Part shown: positions 37,059 to 48,384 of the stretch, piece by piece | Layout of the letters: every line of letters begins with the position of its first letter | Position numbering within the stretch: position 1 is the stretch's first letter | Assembly: GCA_950022295.1 (NCBI GenBank) | Contig: OX465598.1 | Coordinates: forward strand, 171,200,001-171,264,000 | Direction of reading: 5' to 3' | From: Bromus sterilis | Taxonomy: Eukaryota; Streptophyta; Magnoliopsida; Poales; Poaceae | Length of the DNA stretch: 64,000 bases | Translations under genes and position numbers: made by a program | The notes under the pieces: generated by a model | What the model was told of the DNA's origin: nothing | What the model saw: the letters and a program-made list of their open reading frames with translations, nothing else | Databases searched by the model: none

Positions 37059-38741
37059 TTATTTTGGTTGTGACAAAATTCCCAAAGGATCAACTGGAAG
37101 GTTGTGCTTTAGGATAGCAGGTTGTCTTAAGAATATTTCGTCCAACTCATTCCTCTCCTGCATATGCAAATCATTCTCGTGGTCTTCCATATATTGCTGC
37201 AAAGGATCGTTAGAAATGGAAGAAATATCTTCAATAACCTCATCATTACTAGGTAAATCAGTACCACGAGGCTGCTTAGAGAACTTAGAAAAGTTAAATT
37301 CATATGGCTCACCATTGAATTCAACATAAACTTTACCTTTCTTGCAATCTATTATAGCTCCACAGGTTCTGAGAAAAGGTCTACAAAAAATAATAGGACA
37401 AAAATTATCCCTTACTGAACAAAGTACTAGAAAGTCGGTAGGATATTTTACCTTTCCGCATAAGACTTCAACGTCTCTCACAATTCCGATAGGAGAGATA
37501 GTTGATCTGTTTGCAAGATGAATAGTAACATCAACTTCTTCAAGTTCACAAGGTGAAATCTCACCTATGATCTCTTGATAAAGTGAATACGGGATAACAC
37601 TAGCACTCGATCCCAAATCGCATAGCCCATAATAATTGTGATCTCCTATTTTAACTGATACTACTGGTGTACCTAAAATTGGGCTCTTATTCTTGGCTGT
37701 GACAAGGTTAGTGGAGGCATCATTAGTAATAAGATCTTTAACCAATGGAACTCGAGGATCGACCTTGATCTGGTCCTCAGGTTCATCTATTCTTCTCTCA
37801 CTCTTGTTCATTATGCCTGTCACATAAGAGTGCTCCCTTATTCTTACGGGAAAAGGGGGCTTTTCATATATAACTGCAGGAACAATAGGGTCAGCAACAT
37901 GAATATCAATAGGTATTTTTTTGAAGGGTTTATGATGCTGACTCTTCTTCTTCTTAGAAGAGTCGATATGAGAGGCAAAGTCCTTACAAAAATCAATCAT
38001 TAGATGGGAATCAAGACCAATCTTAGAGCAGAAGGCATTAAAGTAATCAGTTTTCACATAGCTCTCTATATAATCATGCTCATAATTTATAGCGGGTTCA
38101 ATACCTTTATCTATTTCCCAATCTTCGGTATTCTTCTGGATCCTTTCAAGAAGATCCCATCTTTCTTCAACGCTTTTTGTCTGAAATACCCCACTAGAGG
38201 AGGCATCCAACATCTCCTTATCCTGACGAGAAAGTCTAGCATAAAAATTTGTAAGTATAGTTTTCTTGGGGAGCTCATGAATAGGACATTTGAGCATTAG
38301 AGATTTCAATCTCCCCAAAGCTTGAGCGATGCTTTCTCCGTCACGAGACCAAAAGTTATAGATATACTTCCTGTCTCGATGAATTTCATGAAGAGGATAA
38401 AACTTGGTATAAAAGAGGGACATAAGCTCTGGCCATTCAAGCAAATGAGAGTTATCGAGAAGCTTATACCAATCTGAAGCTTTTTCTATAAGCGATACGG
38501 AGAACAATTTCTTCATGACAAACTCCATTGATACACCTGCAAGCTTAAATAGTGAACATAGTTGTGATAAATATAGCAAGTGTTCACTGGGATGTCTGTC
38601 TCCTGCATAACGATTAGCCAAAACATAATCGATAATACCAGCTGGTATTTTATAAGGCACAATTTCAGGAGGGGGAGGAAGAACCACAACAGATGTGGGG
38701 CGTTTCCCCATAACCAACGATCCAATAGCTAGGTTGTCCAT
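37059..38741 (-). pseudogene. E gag-protease (Athila type)
   Basis: The chosen start is ATG 38741 (MDNLAIGSLVMG), the first Met beyond the 5' LTR; the frame is open further upstream into the LTR but that is not likely coding. The 560-residue product has an Athila-like gag core (HPSEHLLYLSQLCSLF, then SDWYKLL, then FYTKFYPLHEIHRDR, and KSLMLKCPIHELPKK). The C-terminal protease has CDLGSSASVIP, with an intact Asp-Leu-Gly loop, but the second motif reads IIFCRPFL where ILGRPFL is usual. It ends with TAA at 37059-37061, after which pol continues in the same frame. Whether the stop is a lesion or a read-through signal cannot be told from one copy; I favour a lesion. Confidence 0.9.
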
Positions 38742-38793
38742 ACGGACAAAGAACAACAATAGAAAAATAAAAACAACAATATAAAACGTAGCT
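38742..38793 (-). other. E leader without recognisable primer-binding site
   Basis: Only 52 bp separate the 5' LTR end (38794) from the gag ATG. On the minus strand they read AGCTACG followed by a T-rich stretch. There is no TGG-starting tRNA complement next to the LTR, unlike A2 and A5, which have tRNA-Asp-type sites. A deletion after insertion is the simplest explanation. Confidence 0.65.
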
Positions 38794-40274
38794 TGATGAC
38801 CCTCAACATAAAGGGATCTATTGTACCGTTTTCGATAAGTAAGAGTGTCGAACCCAACCAGGAGCGAAAGGTATTGATAGGTGATTTTGGACAAGGAATA
38901 ACTGCAAGCACTGAAAGATAACTTTTTAGGGGTTTTCGATATAAGCAACAATAAGATAAAAGCAATCAAAGTAAATAGTACTGAGGAGTAACAAGTGGCC
39001 CAATCCTTTTGAGCAAAGGATAAGCCTGGCAACAGAACTTATAAAGACTAAAGCGTTCTTGAGGACACATGGAGAGGCAGTCACGTGCTTTCGCCATACT
39101 CTGTATCGATAACAAGTGTTGTGCTGATAAGTGTTGAGTGGGTGGATCTATGCTAGCACACCTTCGAGACTAAGATAAGTGCACTCTTATGATTAAACAT
39201 CTTGCAAGAATCCGCAAATACAAGATAGAAATTAAGGAAAAGCCTAACCACAGCAATAAGATCAAGGATCCATTATTCCCTTGTGCAAAAGCGTGCAAAC
39301 TGGGGTTCAGGTTTCTGTCACTCCGACAACCCACCGTAAGCATTCTCAATACACAATGTATTCCCCTAGGTCCTTAAGAAGGCGAAGTGTTGAGTGTTCA
39401 ACTCACACAACACCACTAGGAAAATAACAACACAACTTAAATATCAAACAACACAAATTACTTCAACATCATATGACTACTAACAACTAGACTTCTCCCA
39501 TGTCCTCAAGAACTAAAGTAACTACTCACAAGACATAAAAGTGATCATGATCAGAGGTGATAAATATATGATAAACAATCTGGACATAATGGTATTTCCC
39601 AACAAAACTCAATAGCATTAACCACAAAGTAGTAATCAACACCGGTAGAGTAGAGATGATAGATAGTACGGATTACAACACAAGATGAACTTGTGAGGTG
39701 AGATTAGATGGTGGTGGAGATGGTGTTGATGTTGAGGATGATGTTGATGATGATCTCGATGATGCCCGTGACGATGGTGATGACGATGGCGATGATCTCC
39801 TTGGCGAAATCTGCCCGCCGGAGAGCCCTTTTCTTATCTATAGGTTTCCGCCATGGAGCGGCGGCGGAACTCCGTGAAAGCTTCTTTTTTAGGGTTTTCG
39901 CGTAACGAGGAGTATATAGGCCAGAGGGGGGAGCCGGGAGTGGCCCCAGGGCTCCAGGCGCCCTCTCGGCGTGGCCAGGGGTGGGGCCGCGCAAGGTGGC
40001 TTCCTGGGGCCCCTGTGGCCCCTCTTCGGCGAGTCTTCGTGAATCTCCTGGAAAATACCCCCCGTCGATTTTCAGGTAATTTGGAGGTATTCTTCTTCAG
40101 CAACTCAGCGTCCACTTTTTACCGCTGAATCCTGCGTCTGCTGCTTCGGCACCGAAAAGTTGCAAACTGTGTAAAATAAGCCAAAACAACATAAGAACAT
40201 CATCGTAATGTGAAATATATCAATGAATAAGGATGAATTATGATATTAAATAGTGATGCAATTTGGATGTATCA
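38794..40274 (-). repeat. E 5' LTR
   Basis: Minus-strand TGATACATCC (40274) to GGGTCATCA (38794), 1481 bp. A TATA box (CCTATATACTCC, TATATA at 39913-39918) precedes the Arg/Gly-coding GC-rich leader. The GAT-rich repeat is at about 39712-39800. Mismatches to the 3' LTR are modest. Confidence 0.9.
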
Positions 40275-40632
40275 AGTGTTAACCCGGTTCAGGAATCTGT
40301 ATCACGGTTTCGAGAAGAGAGGTCAACATATCACAAGGGTGACAAGTACTCGCCTTGAGCTTGACAACATATATCGTGAGGCAAAAGGAATGTTGCATAT
40401 GACACTTTGTAATGGTTCGTCTTATGACTTTACACATATATGGGAGTCGACACGTTCTGCTAGGAACCGCTACCGACTATCAAACCAGATGTGATTCGGG
40501 ACGTGTCCATGTGTACGTGAACCTATAGGGTCGCGCGCTTAAGAGGAAAGGAGCCCATTCGGATGTGATCCGAATGGAATATGGATGCAGGGTCCGGATT
40601 GCCTCAAGGGTTGAGGCCATTCGACGGGCGCC

Positions 40633-40639
40633 TATATAA
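40633..40639 (+). promoter_or_regulatory. TATA box of solo LTR F
   Basis: GCGCCTATATAAGGGCTAGGG is split here as TATATAA at 40633-40639 with a GGGC context downstream. It lies about 950 bp into the LTR after removal of E, followed by a leader with 'accctagccgcc', as usual for Copia LTR promoters in cereals. Confidence 0.6.
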
Positions 40640-41036
40640 GGGCTAGGGTGAACCCCGAAGGGGTACAGGTCAGACCAAAACCCTAGCCGCCACTCCACCT
40701 CCAGGCCGAGCCACCGGACTTAGCAGTCCGCCGCCCGACGCCCCTCCTTGTACGTGCGCATCCCTTGGAGGCGCTGCACCTGCGGCTCTTGGACGAACTA
40801 TTCGCGGGATTGGATCGCGGGACTCCGTTCGTGGGATCGGTACGAGGGATCAGTTCGAGGGATTCGAGCAGCAGCCGCCGACGCGCATCACCAACTCTCC
40901 TTCCGCTGCCGTGACTGCACGTCTAGTGGTAAACCCTAATCATGTAGTTCATCTCCAGTAGCAGTGATCTTGGTTGTGCACGGTAGAAAATCTTGATTTA
41001 GCGCTAGCGTAGCGTGTCGCATGCTGCAACAAGAAA

Positions 41037-42831
41037 TTCGAAAGGAACCCCAAGTGCGAGGAAAGCTTTCAAGAGCAAAAGAGAAGATTGGCTTCTCCAC
41101 CCGTACTTGCACCTCCAGACACCAAAAATAATTTCGAGATCTATTGTGACGCTTCACGGCAAGGGTTAGGATGCATACTTATGCAAGATCGACATGTGGT
41201 AGCTTACGCTTCACGCAAGTTGCGTCCACATGAAGAGAACTATCCTACCCATGATCTTGAACTCGCTGCCGTAGTTCATGCCTTGAAAACTTGGAGACAT
41301 TACCTCCTTGGTAACCATTGCCAGATCTATTCTGATCACCAAAGCCTCAAATATATTTTCACCCAGCCAGATCTTAACCTCAGGCAAAGACGCTGGCTAG
41401 AGTTGATAAAATATTACGACGTAGGAATCTCATACACCCTAGGCAAAGCCAATGTCATGGCTGATGCACTAAGTTGTAAGTCGTATTGTAACAACCTCAT
41501 GTACATCAGTATCAACCACTTCTTCATGAGGAATTTAGAAAGCTCAACCTCTAGATTGTTCCTCGTGGATCTCTTTTCAACTTGGTGGTGAAACCAATCC
41601 TTGAGGATCAAATCATAGTTGCCCAAAGGCATGCACAAGGTGTTCGCCGGATCAAGGAGAACATTGCTGGCGGAGTTGCTAAATGTTTCTCCACAGATAG
41701 TAAAGGAACGATATTCTTTAAAAATCGTTTGGTAGTTCCTAAGAATAGGGATCTAAGGCAACTAATTCTCAAAGAATCCCAAGACACCCCCCTCTCGAAT
41801 CATCCCGGTGGCACGAAAATGTACCGAGATCTATGCCAGATATTTTGGTGGACTAGGATGAAGCGAGACATTGCTCGTTATGTTGCCGAATGTGATGTTT
41901 GTCGTTGCATTAAGGAAGAACATCAAAGACCTCCTAGCACTCTTCAACCTTTGCCTATTCCCGAGTGGAAATGGGACAAAGTCAGTATGGACTTCATCAC
42001 TAGCTTTCCAAAAACCCAGAAAGGAAGATGCCATCTTCGTTGTCGTTGATAGACTTTCCAAAGTTGCTCACTTCCTTCCTGTTTGTGAGTCTATAACTAC
42101 TAGCCAGTTAGCGTACTTGTATGTCTCTAGAATCGTGTCTCTTCATGGCGTTCCTTTGGAAATCAATTCTGATCATGGTAGCCTTTTGACCTCTAGATTC
42201 TGGCAAAGATTTCAGAATGCTATGGGAACTCATCTCTTCTTTAGCAGAGCTTTCCATCCTCAGTCTAGTGGTCAAGTTGAAAGAGTTAACCAAATACTTG
42301 AAGACATGCTCAGAGCTTGTGTTATCTCATTCGGAAAGAATTGGGAGAAGTCTCTTCCGGTTGCCGAATTTTCTTATAACAATAGTTTCCAATCTAGTCT
42401 GAACATGGCTCCTTTTGAATTCCTCTATGGACGACAATGTCGAACACCTTTAAATTGGTTAGAAACCCGTTCGTGTCATGATGTATTCCATCTGTCACAA
42501 CTTGAACTACCCCCGCACCTTTGCCGAGTACATGATGTATTCCATATGTCACAACTCAGGCGTTGTTTCAAGGACCCCATCCGCGAAGTCGACAATGAAA
42601 CGCTTGATCTCCAAGTTGACCTTTATTATCGAGAATAACCCGTTCGTATTCTTGATTCAGCAGAGCAGGTCACTTGTCGTCAAAAGATTAAGTTTCTGAA
42701 AGTGCAATGGTCACACCACTCTGAGAAAGAAGCCACGTGGGAAAGAGAAGACCGTCTCAGTGCCGAGTACCCCACCTTCCTCCCGATGACTTATGAATCT
42801 CCGGACGAGATTCTTTTGAGTGGGGGCGACT
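41037..42831 (+). pseudogene. B RNase H, integrase and chromodomain remnant
   Basis: The frame of RT part 1 resumes directly after the agaaa duplication. RNase H is complete in motif terms (CDASRQGLG, ELAAVVHAL, YSDHQSL, VMADALS). After a frameshift near 41585 the integrase zinc domain appears (HPGGTKMY, CDVCRCIK), then a second shift near 42025 to the catalytic core: the first Asp in VSMDFI, the second in INSDHGS, and Glu in GQVERVNQ. Near the end a HDVFH-SQL segment occurs twice, with a short spacer. A TAA at 42636-42638 is followed in the same frame by PVRILD, QWSHHSEKEATWE and YPTFLP, which is the chromodomain-like tail of chromoviruses. The chromodomain would direct integration to particular chromatin. 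Confidence 0.88.
42818..42830 (+). other. B polypurine tract
   Basis: GAGTGGGGGCGAC lies one base before the 3' LTR (42832). It is the usual place of the plus-strand primer and follows 'ggacgagattcttttgag'. Confidence 0.65.
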
Positions 42832-45800
42832 TGTCACAACCCCAACTTAGGCATGTGCTAGGGTTAGGTGGTCACTTTGCATCATGTAAAAAAATTCAAA
42901 AGGAAATTAAATTGGGGAAAAGAAAAGCCCCAAATGAATTTAATTCAATTGGCCAGACAAAAAGTGCTTCCAAAAATTCCTCTATTATTTTTGAAAAGTC
43001 TTATAAATATGCATGATCACATATAAAGTGAAGTGGGTCCCACTGCATGCACCAAGATTTTTCAAAAATTCCAAACAGGGTTTGGAAATTAAATAAAAAC
43101 CCTATTTGAAATGAAATTCAAATAATTTTAATTTCAAAATACACCAAAACTTGGGAGTGGATTTTATTATGTCACATAAGGCCATATTAAAGTTTTGGGA
43201 TTTTACAAAATGCTTTGGTATTTATTTACTAGAGCAACCAAATTACAAAAAAAGAAAAATAGAAGAAAAACAGAGAGAAAAGAAAGAGGAAAGCAGGCCC
43301 ACCCACCTAGCCACTTACCCAGCAGCCTGGCCCGGCCCACCTCTTCCTGTCGTCTTCCTCCCCTCGCCCCTAAGGTGCTCGGTGTCGAGCAGGGGACGCG
43401 CCGACGCCACCGCGGCACATCAAGGCCACCTCGGGCCTTCTGGGCGCGCCACAACGACGCTAGAGAACACCCTCATCTCCCCCCTCGACGGTCACTCTCC
43501 CCCTCTCTCTCTCTCTCGCAAATTCGACGCCGCCAGTAGCTCGTCGTCGCCGACCACCGTGAGCCCGCGTGGCCACTGGCTTATTTTCGCTGCACCATCA
43601 TGTCCAGAAGACACGCAGTGGAGCGTTTCAACGATTCACGCCTTTAGTTCGAGCCGGGCTCCACCAGAGACGACGTCCGCTTCGCCATCTTGCCGCCGGC
43701 CACCGTGGAACTCCGAGGAGGAATTCGTCACCGACGCAACTCCTCCGGCCTCGACGACCCCGCCGTTTGCTCCGGGGTGAGCTCCCCTTCATTTCGCCCC
43801 TCCCTACGCTCCTCCCCGTGCCCCTGTTGCTGTTTGCACCTGAGCCCGAGCCCGGCCGCCGCGCCCTCTTGTCGCCGGCGTGCTCTCCGGCCGCCCCAAG
43901 GTCCCTGGTGTGCCCCACTTGGATGCACACGCTCGAGAGTTTTCGGATGGTGCCCCTCGCGATCCCCCTGGTGGCCTGGAGCGTTACTCCGGCGAAGCGC
44001 CGCCGTGACCCGTGGTCACCGGCGGTTAGCCGCCGGCCGGTTCGGCCATTGGGGCACTAACCACCTAGGTTAGTTTAACCCTAGGCCACTGACCGTGGGC
44101 CCAGGCTCCCTAACGCCTCTGCTTAATTAAAATTAAATAGAGATTAACACCATGTGACACTGACAAGGGGACCCCACCAGTCAGAGTCCCCCCCCAAGTC
44201 AGCATGACCTCATGCCAACGCAATAAAGACTCTGTCCAATTTAAAAGAAATTCAGAAACATCCAAAAAATCAATTAAACTTTGGAAATTCATAGAAAATT
44301 CATCCTAACTCCAAATTAAACAAATAATATATGAAAATTATCATAAAAATGCAAGGATTATGAATATGCAATTTGCATTCATGTTTGACCATTTTAAAAT
44401 GTGTGAACAGAAGAAAATGTGCATACGACATAATTTGAATTCAAATTTGGAGTTTGAATTTGCAAATCTTTTGCAATACACATCAATTAAATGGAATTTG
44501 CCACAAACCAGTACCATATACATCATGTGACAACCTTAACATGTGCTTGAGCATTTTTACTTTCGATGTTATCCCCCTTCGTTGATGATTTATTCGGTAA
44601 ACAGCGTTTCCGCGACGGAGTTCACCCCTGAAGCAGAAGATCGATAACCCGTGCATCGTCAGCAAGGCAATAAAACCCCCATTGATCATGTCAATAAAAT
44701 CCCACTTCCCTCTCAGTCTCGCTTATGCGTTGTTTAGGATGTTACCATGATACATTTCTATCGTATAGTTGAACCTATTCCGATGAATGACCTATAATTT
44801 TGTCACAGTAGTAAGCAAACCACAATCCTAGCAGATGTAGGAGTTGATTGATATCATGTGGCCCCTGCAACTGTTACTTCTTATTGCATGCTTAGAGTTA
44901 CAATGATGTTAATCTTTTGTTAGTCGGGATGGTAGTGATCATGTTGGTGATGGTGGAAATGTGTTGGTGAACTTGACCTAAACAAGGTGAACGATGAGAG
45001 GCTGTGTAGGAGTACCGCCTTAAGCCCGAGTTCTTGTATGGTAATCCGAGACAAAGAGTACAACCACACATTGGGCTCACTGACCCCTCTCGACCTATTA
45101 ACTCACCCCGATCCAAGTCCAGGAGTCACACCTAGTTTGGTTTTTTTTACATTCGGCATATGCATAGAAAGATAAAGGAAATGAAATGTGGCATTCATGG
45201 TAGGGCTTGTTGCACATGGCTTGTCAAGCGGAGAACCATCCGTCGAGGTGGGCTTGTTAGTCGTGCCTACATGGTTTGAGTCCTGACCGGAAACTCGGCC
45301 GGAATTCCAGTTGGGTTTGAAACTCAGATAGTTGACTCCTTGGACTAGAACGGTGCCGTGAGGTAATTGTCGTGGTGAACATCCTCGCCGACACCATTTG
45401 AATGGTGACGAGTACTTGGCGGTAAATGATGGTCATGTGTGTGTAGCAGTACACCCCTGCAGGGTTAATAAACTATTCGAATAGCCGCGTCCGCAGTCAT
45501 GGACTACTTGGTTATTTGTGCTTGATTATTAGACAACTTCAACTGATACTTTAAAAACCGCCAAGATAAGTGTGAGTGCTATGGCGTGCTTTCTCGTGGG
45601 AAGTCGAGGAAGGAACCATAGTGGAGTAATTGTTTGGGAGACTTGGATAGATGGACTCGTGTACGCTTCTTACCTCATTCTGGTATTCGTAGTACATGAC
45701 TAGCCAAGTCAAAGCTGGCACCTCTGCATTGAAATCCCACCTCCCTTTGCCTTGATACTTGAGCATGAGTAGTATAGTTCCTATGTAAGTCTTGCTAAGT

Positions 45801-46411
45801 ACGTCTTTGTACTCACGTTTTCTTATTTATGTTTTTAGATGAATCCACTGACCCCGATGGTGGATTCTTCTTGGAGCTCGACGACTGATCAAGCTAGTGT
45901 ATTCCCAGACAGAGGTCTGGTCCCTCGTGGAGGGCTTGTTTATAAATAAGGTTCTCTAAGCCATTTGTTAAACTTGTCTGTACTCAGACCTAAGGTGCTT
46001 CCACTTGAATGATGTAATGTTGGATCACAGTCTTGTGATCTCTGTGTGTACTCTATATAAGCCAATAAAATTGTAAACTTTATAGAGTTCATGCAATGTG
46101 TACCTGATATTTACAATGGACATGTATGCTGCGTGTATGATTATAACGTGCATGTCTTAGTGTGGGGTTCGATAGCTTAGTTGTGTTCTTGTCGGCGGTC
46201 TTTTATACACCAAGTGGCCCTTAGATGTGCGCAGCTTGGGGCATCGCGATGCGGTTGCTCGTGACTTTATCACGTGGCACACTTTGTTGTATGATTGAGC
46301 TCGCCCGAGATCCCAACTAGGTGATCGGGCTGGAGTCGTTTTATGTAAGTGTTATAATTCAATCGAGAATATGGTTGAGGCGACTTGTGTATGAGTATGG
46401 GATTTCACCAC

Positions 46412-47476
46412 TGATACGTCTCAAACGTATCGATAATTTCTGCTCGCTCCATGCATGTTTTGTGTGATATTGCTATGATCTAGATACACTTTCATACATT
46501 TTTGATCATACTTGGACTAACCTGCTAACTCAGTGCACCCCAGTGCCAGTTCCTGTTTTCTGCTGTTTTTCTATTTCAGTTTTTCCCCATATAAAAAGTG
46601 CTCCAAAAATCCGGGAAAAATCAGATAAAAAATCAGCGTGTCGGAAGCCTCCAGAACCCCGAAGGAGGGCCAGGGGGCCACCAACAGGGAACGTTATGCT
46701 CGATTGTGGGTACATGCCCCCTGATGACACGCTTGAGTGACAGAAACATGAGTCTAGGGGATGTGATGTGGCCACAAGGGGGAAAACAACGGTGCTTGTA
46801 ACCGCGGTTGCAAGGATTGTTTACTTTACGCAAAGTTCTTTTTAATGCAGTTGTCTGTTGCTTTGGGTTTACACTTTGGGTGGGGCTCGCAACTTAATAC
46901 CAGCAAGATGTACTGGATAGATATCTCAAGGTGGATGATTAGTAGTAGATGCAGTTGGATTTCGGTCTACTTATTTGGGCGTACTGCCCATGCTTATGAG
47001 CCTCTTCCTTTTTTTGTAGCATAGTTAGCATTGCAGTGCGTTAATAATCCTGTCAATTGCCCATCTGTAATTTGTTTACCTCGCATAGCAGTTTTATTGT
47101 CTTTTGGGAGAGAGACATCACTAGTGAACATCACGGGACCCCGTCCATATTCACATCATTGTTTACAAGCCTATTTCCTTTTCCGTATTTACTTTCAGTT
47201 GCTATCATTATCATTATCCCTTGTGTGTTTGATCCTTTGTAAACAGCAAGACTGGAGAGATAGACAACCTCTCTGAACTTCGTTGGGAGCAAAGTTAATT
47301 GTATCGTGTGCAGGTCCGCGTCAGGTGCGCCACTGACACCTACTTATCATTGCGGAGTCCTACGGGAGACAAACCCTATCCTCCACATAGGGGAAATTTG
47401 CTGCTATCCTACATCTCACCTTCCACTTGGGGTAACCAACGAAGAGCGAGAAGCCATTATCACTTCCACGCCATCA
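46412..47476 (+). repeat. A5 5' LTR with 516-bp deletion
   Basis: It runs from TGATACGTCTC to GCCATCA but is 1065 bp against 1581 bp for the 3' copy. The missing part lies at about 46680/46681 and corresponds to roughly 51555-52070 of the 3' LTR, which includes the GC-rich block and the region expected to hold the promoter. Microhomology at the break: 'ccagggggc' and 'ccaacaggga/ccaagaggga'. Confidence 0.85.
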
Positions 47477-47659
47477 AGCAAATTTCCGGCGCCGTTGCCG
47501 GGGACTCCGAGTGATGAGATAGGGGAGTTGCCCACTATCTTTTACCTTTGCTTTTTAGTCTTGTTAGTTTACCTTTCTGTTTTTATCTTTGTGTCTTATA
47601 TAAAAAATCACAAAAAATTATTTATCTTGCTGTTGGTAGTCCTCCTTGTTTAGACGAAT
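47477..47659 (+). other. A5 primer-binding site and leader
   Basis: CGGCGCCGTTGCCGGGGA (47487-47504) differs at its first base from the tRNA-Asp-type site. It starts 10 bases inside the LTR end, the same offset as in A2. The rest of the leader matches the A2 leader. Confidence 0.75.
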
Positions 47660-48384
47660 ATGTTCGGACTTGGTGCTTTGCGGGAATCAGAAGTTCTCGA
47701 TTTCCGTCAAAGGGATGGAGAAAATATGAAGAAGGCATGGGACAAAATTTCTGAAGCACATAAAAGAATTATGCCTTGGATACCTATAAAAATTTTTCTT
47801 AGAAATTTTTACCATGGTATTTTTAAGTGGTGTAAACACTCTCTTGATATTATAGCTGAAGGATACTTCTTAGAGTGTGATGAAGCTAGTATTGATATTT
47901 TGTTTATGATCGTAGTATTGATACTGTTATAGATAGACTTCCCACTATTGAAAAGAGGATGGATGCTGTAGATTTGAGGGAAGTAGAAAAACATAAGTCC
48001 AACAAGAAAGAAATGTTGGAGATACATGATGATTGGGAGCCCTTTGTTAGGATTAGCATCTCTAACCAAGACTTCCTTGCTTTTTGTGACATTGGATCCA
48101 TGGTTTCTACTATGCCAAAATTATTTTATGATTCTTTGAAACTAGATATGGATAAATTTTCATCTTATCATGAACATGCTAATGGAGATATTTCAGAGGT
48201 TAAAGGAAAGGTGAAATAAGTCCAAGTTACATTCCTTCATAGGATTGCACCGATGGATTTCTTCGTCATGGAGCCAAACCAAAGCAACATTGTGCTTGGA
48301 AGGAACTTCCTCCGAGCCATGAAAGGCTTCATTGATGTTGGTAACGGGTTCATACGCTTACGTGGTAAGGCAAAAGGTAAGTAA
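47660..48384 (+). pseudogene. A5 short gag-protease
   Basis: The first frame begins MFGLGALRESEVLDF and has DGENMKKAWDKI, then FLRNFYHGIFKW, which fits an Athila-type gag core (an 'LLRNFYxG' motif is typical). A frameshift near 47920 leads to the second frame (47959-48384), broken by TAA at 48217-48219. It holds a protease with FCDIGSMVSTMP (Asp-Ile-Gly) and IVLGRNFLRAM. The whole coding region is about 240 codons, far shorter than A2 gag-protease (about 656), so a large internal deletion lies between the gag core and protease. No RT or integrase follows. Confidence 0.75.

Larger units (their letters stand above)
30152..40274 (-). mobile_element. Element E: Athila-lineage retrotransposon, minus strand
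   Basis: This 10.1-kb element has two LTRs of equal length (1481 bp each) and a perfect 5-bp duplication agtgt (30147-30151 and 40275-40279). In minus-strand order it has the 5' LTR, gag-protease (37059-38741), pol (34100-37058), a coiled-coil third ORF (33286-33791), non-coding sequence, a polypurine tract and the 3' LTR. Gag and pol are in the same frame, separated by one stop. No primer-binding site is visible next to the 5' LTR. It is the only nearly full-length autonomous-type element here, yet broken in several places. Confidence 0.95.
29557..41031 (+). mobile_element. Solo LTR F (Copia, Angela/BARE-like), split by element E
   Basis: F begins TGTTGGAGATATGCCC at 29557 and ends TGCTGCAACA at 41031. 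It has a perfect duplication agaaa on each side (29552-29556 and 41032-41036). After removing E (30152-40274 and one agtgt copy) it is about 1.35 kb. No internal coding region or second LTR exists, so it is a solo LTR produced by LTR-LTR recombination. The start sequence is typical of Angela/BARE/WIS-type Copia LTRs. It sits inside the pol of element B. Confidence 0.85.

Noticed and set aside
39712..39800. GAT-rich microsatellite in the E LTRs as a separate feature of interest
   Set aside because: Simple-sequence stretches are common in LTRs; it is present in both LTRs and only noted there.
46405..46411. Target-site duplication of A5
   Set aside because: Left flank caccac and right flank attaccc do not give the same five bases. 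The insertion is supported instead by comparison with the uninterrupted B 5' LTR near 27830.
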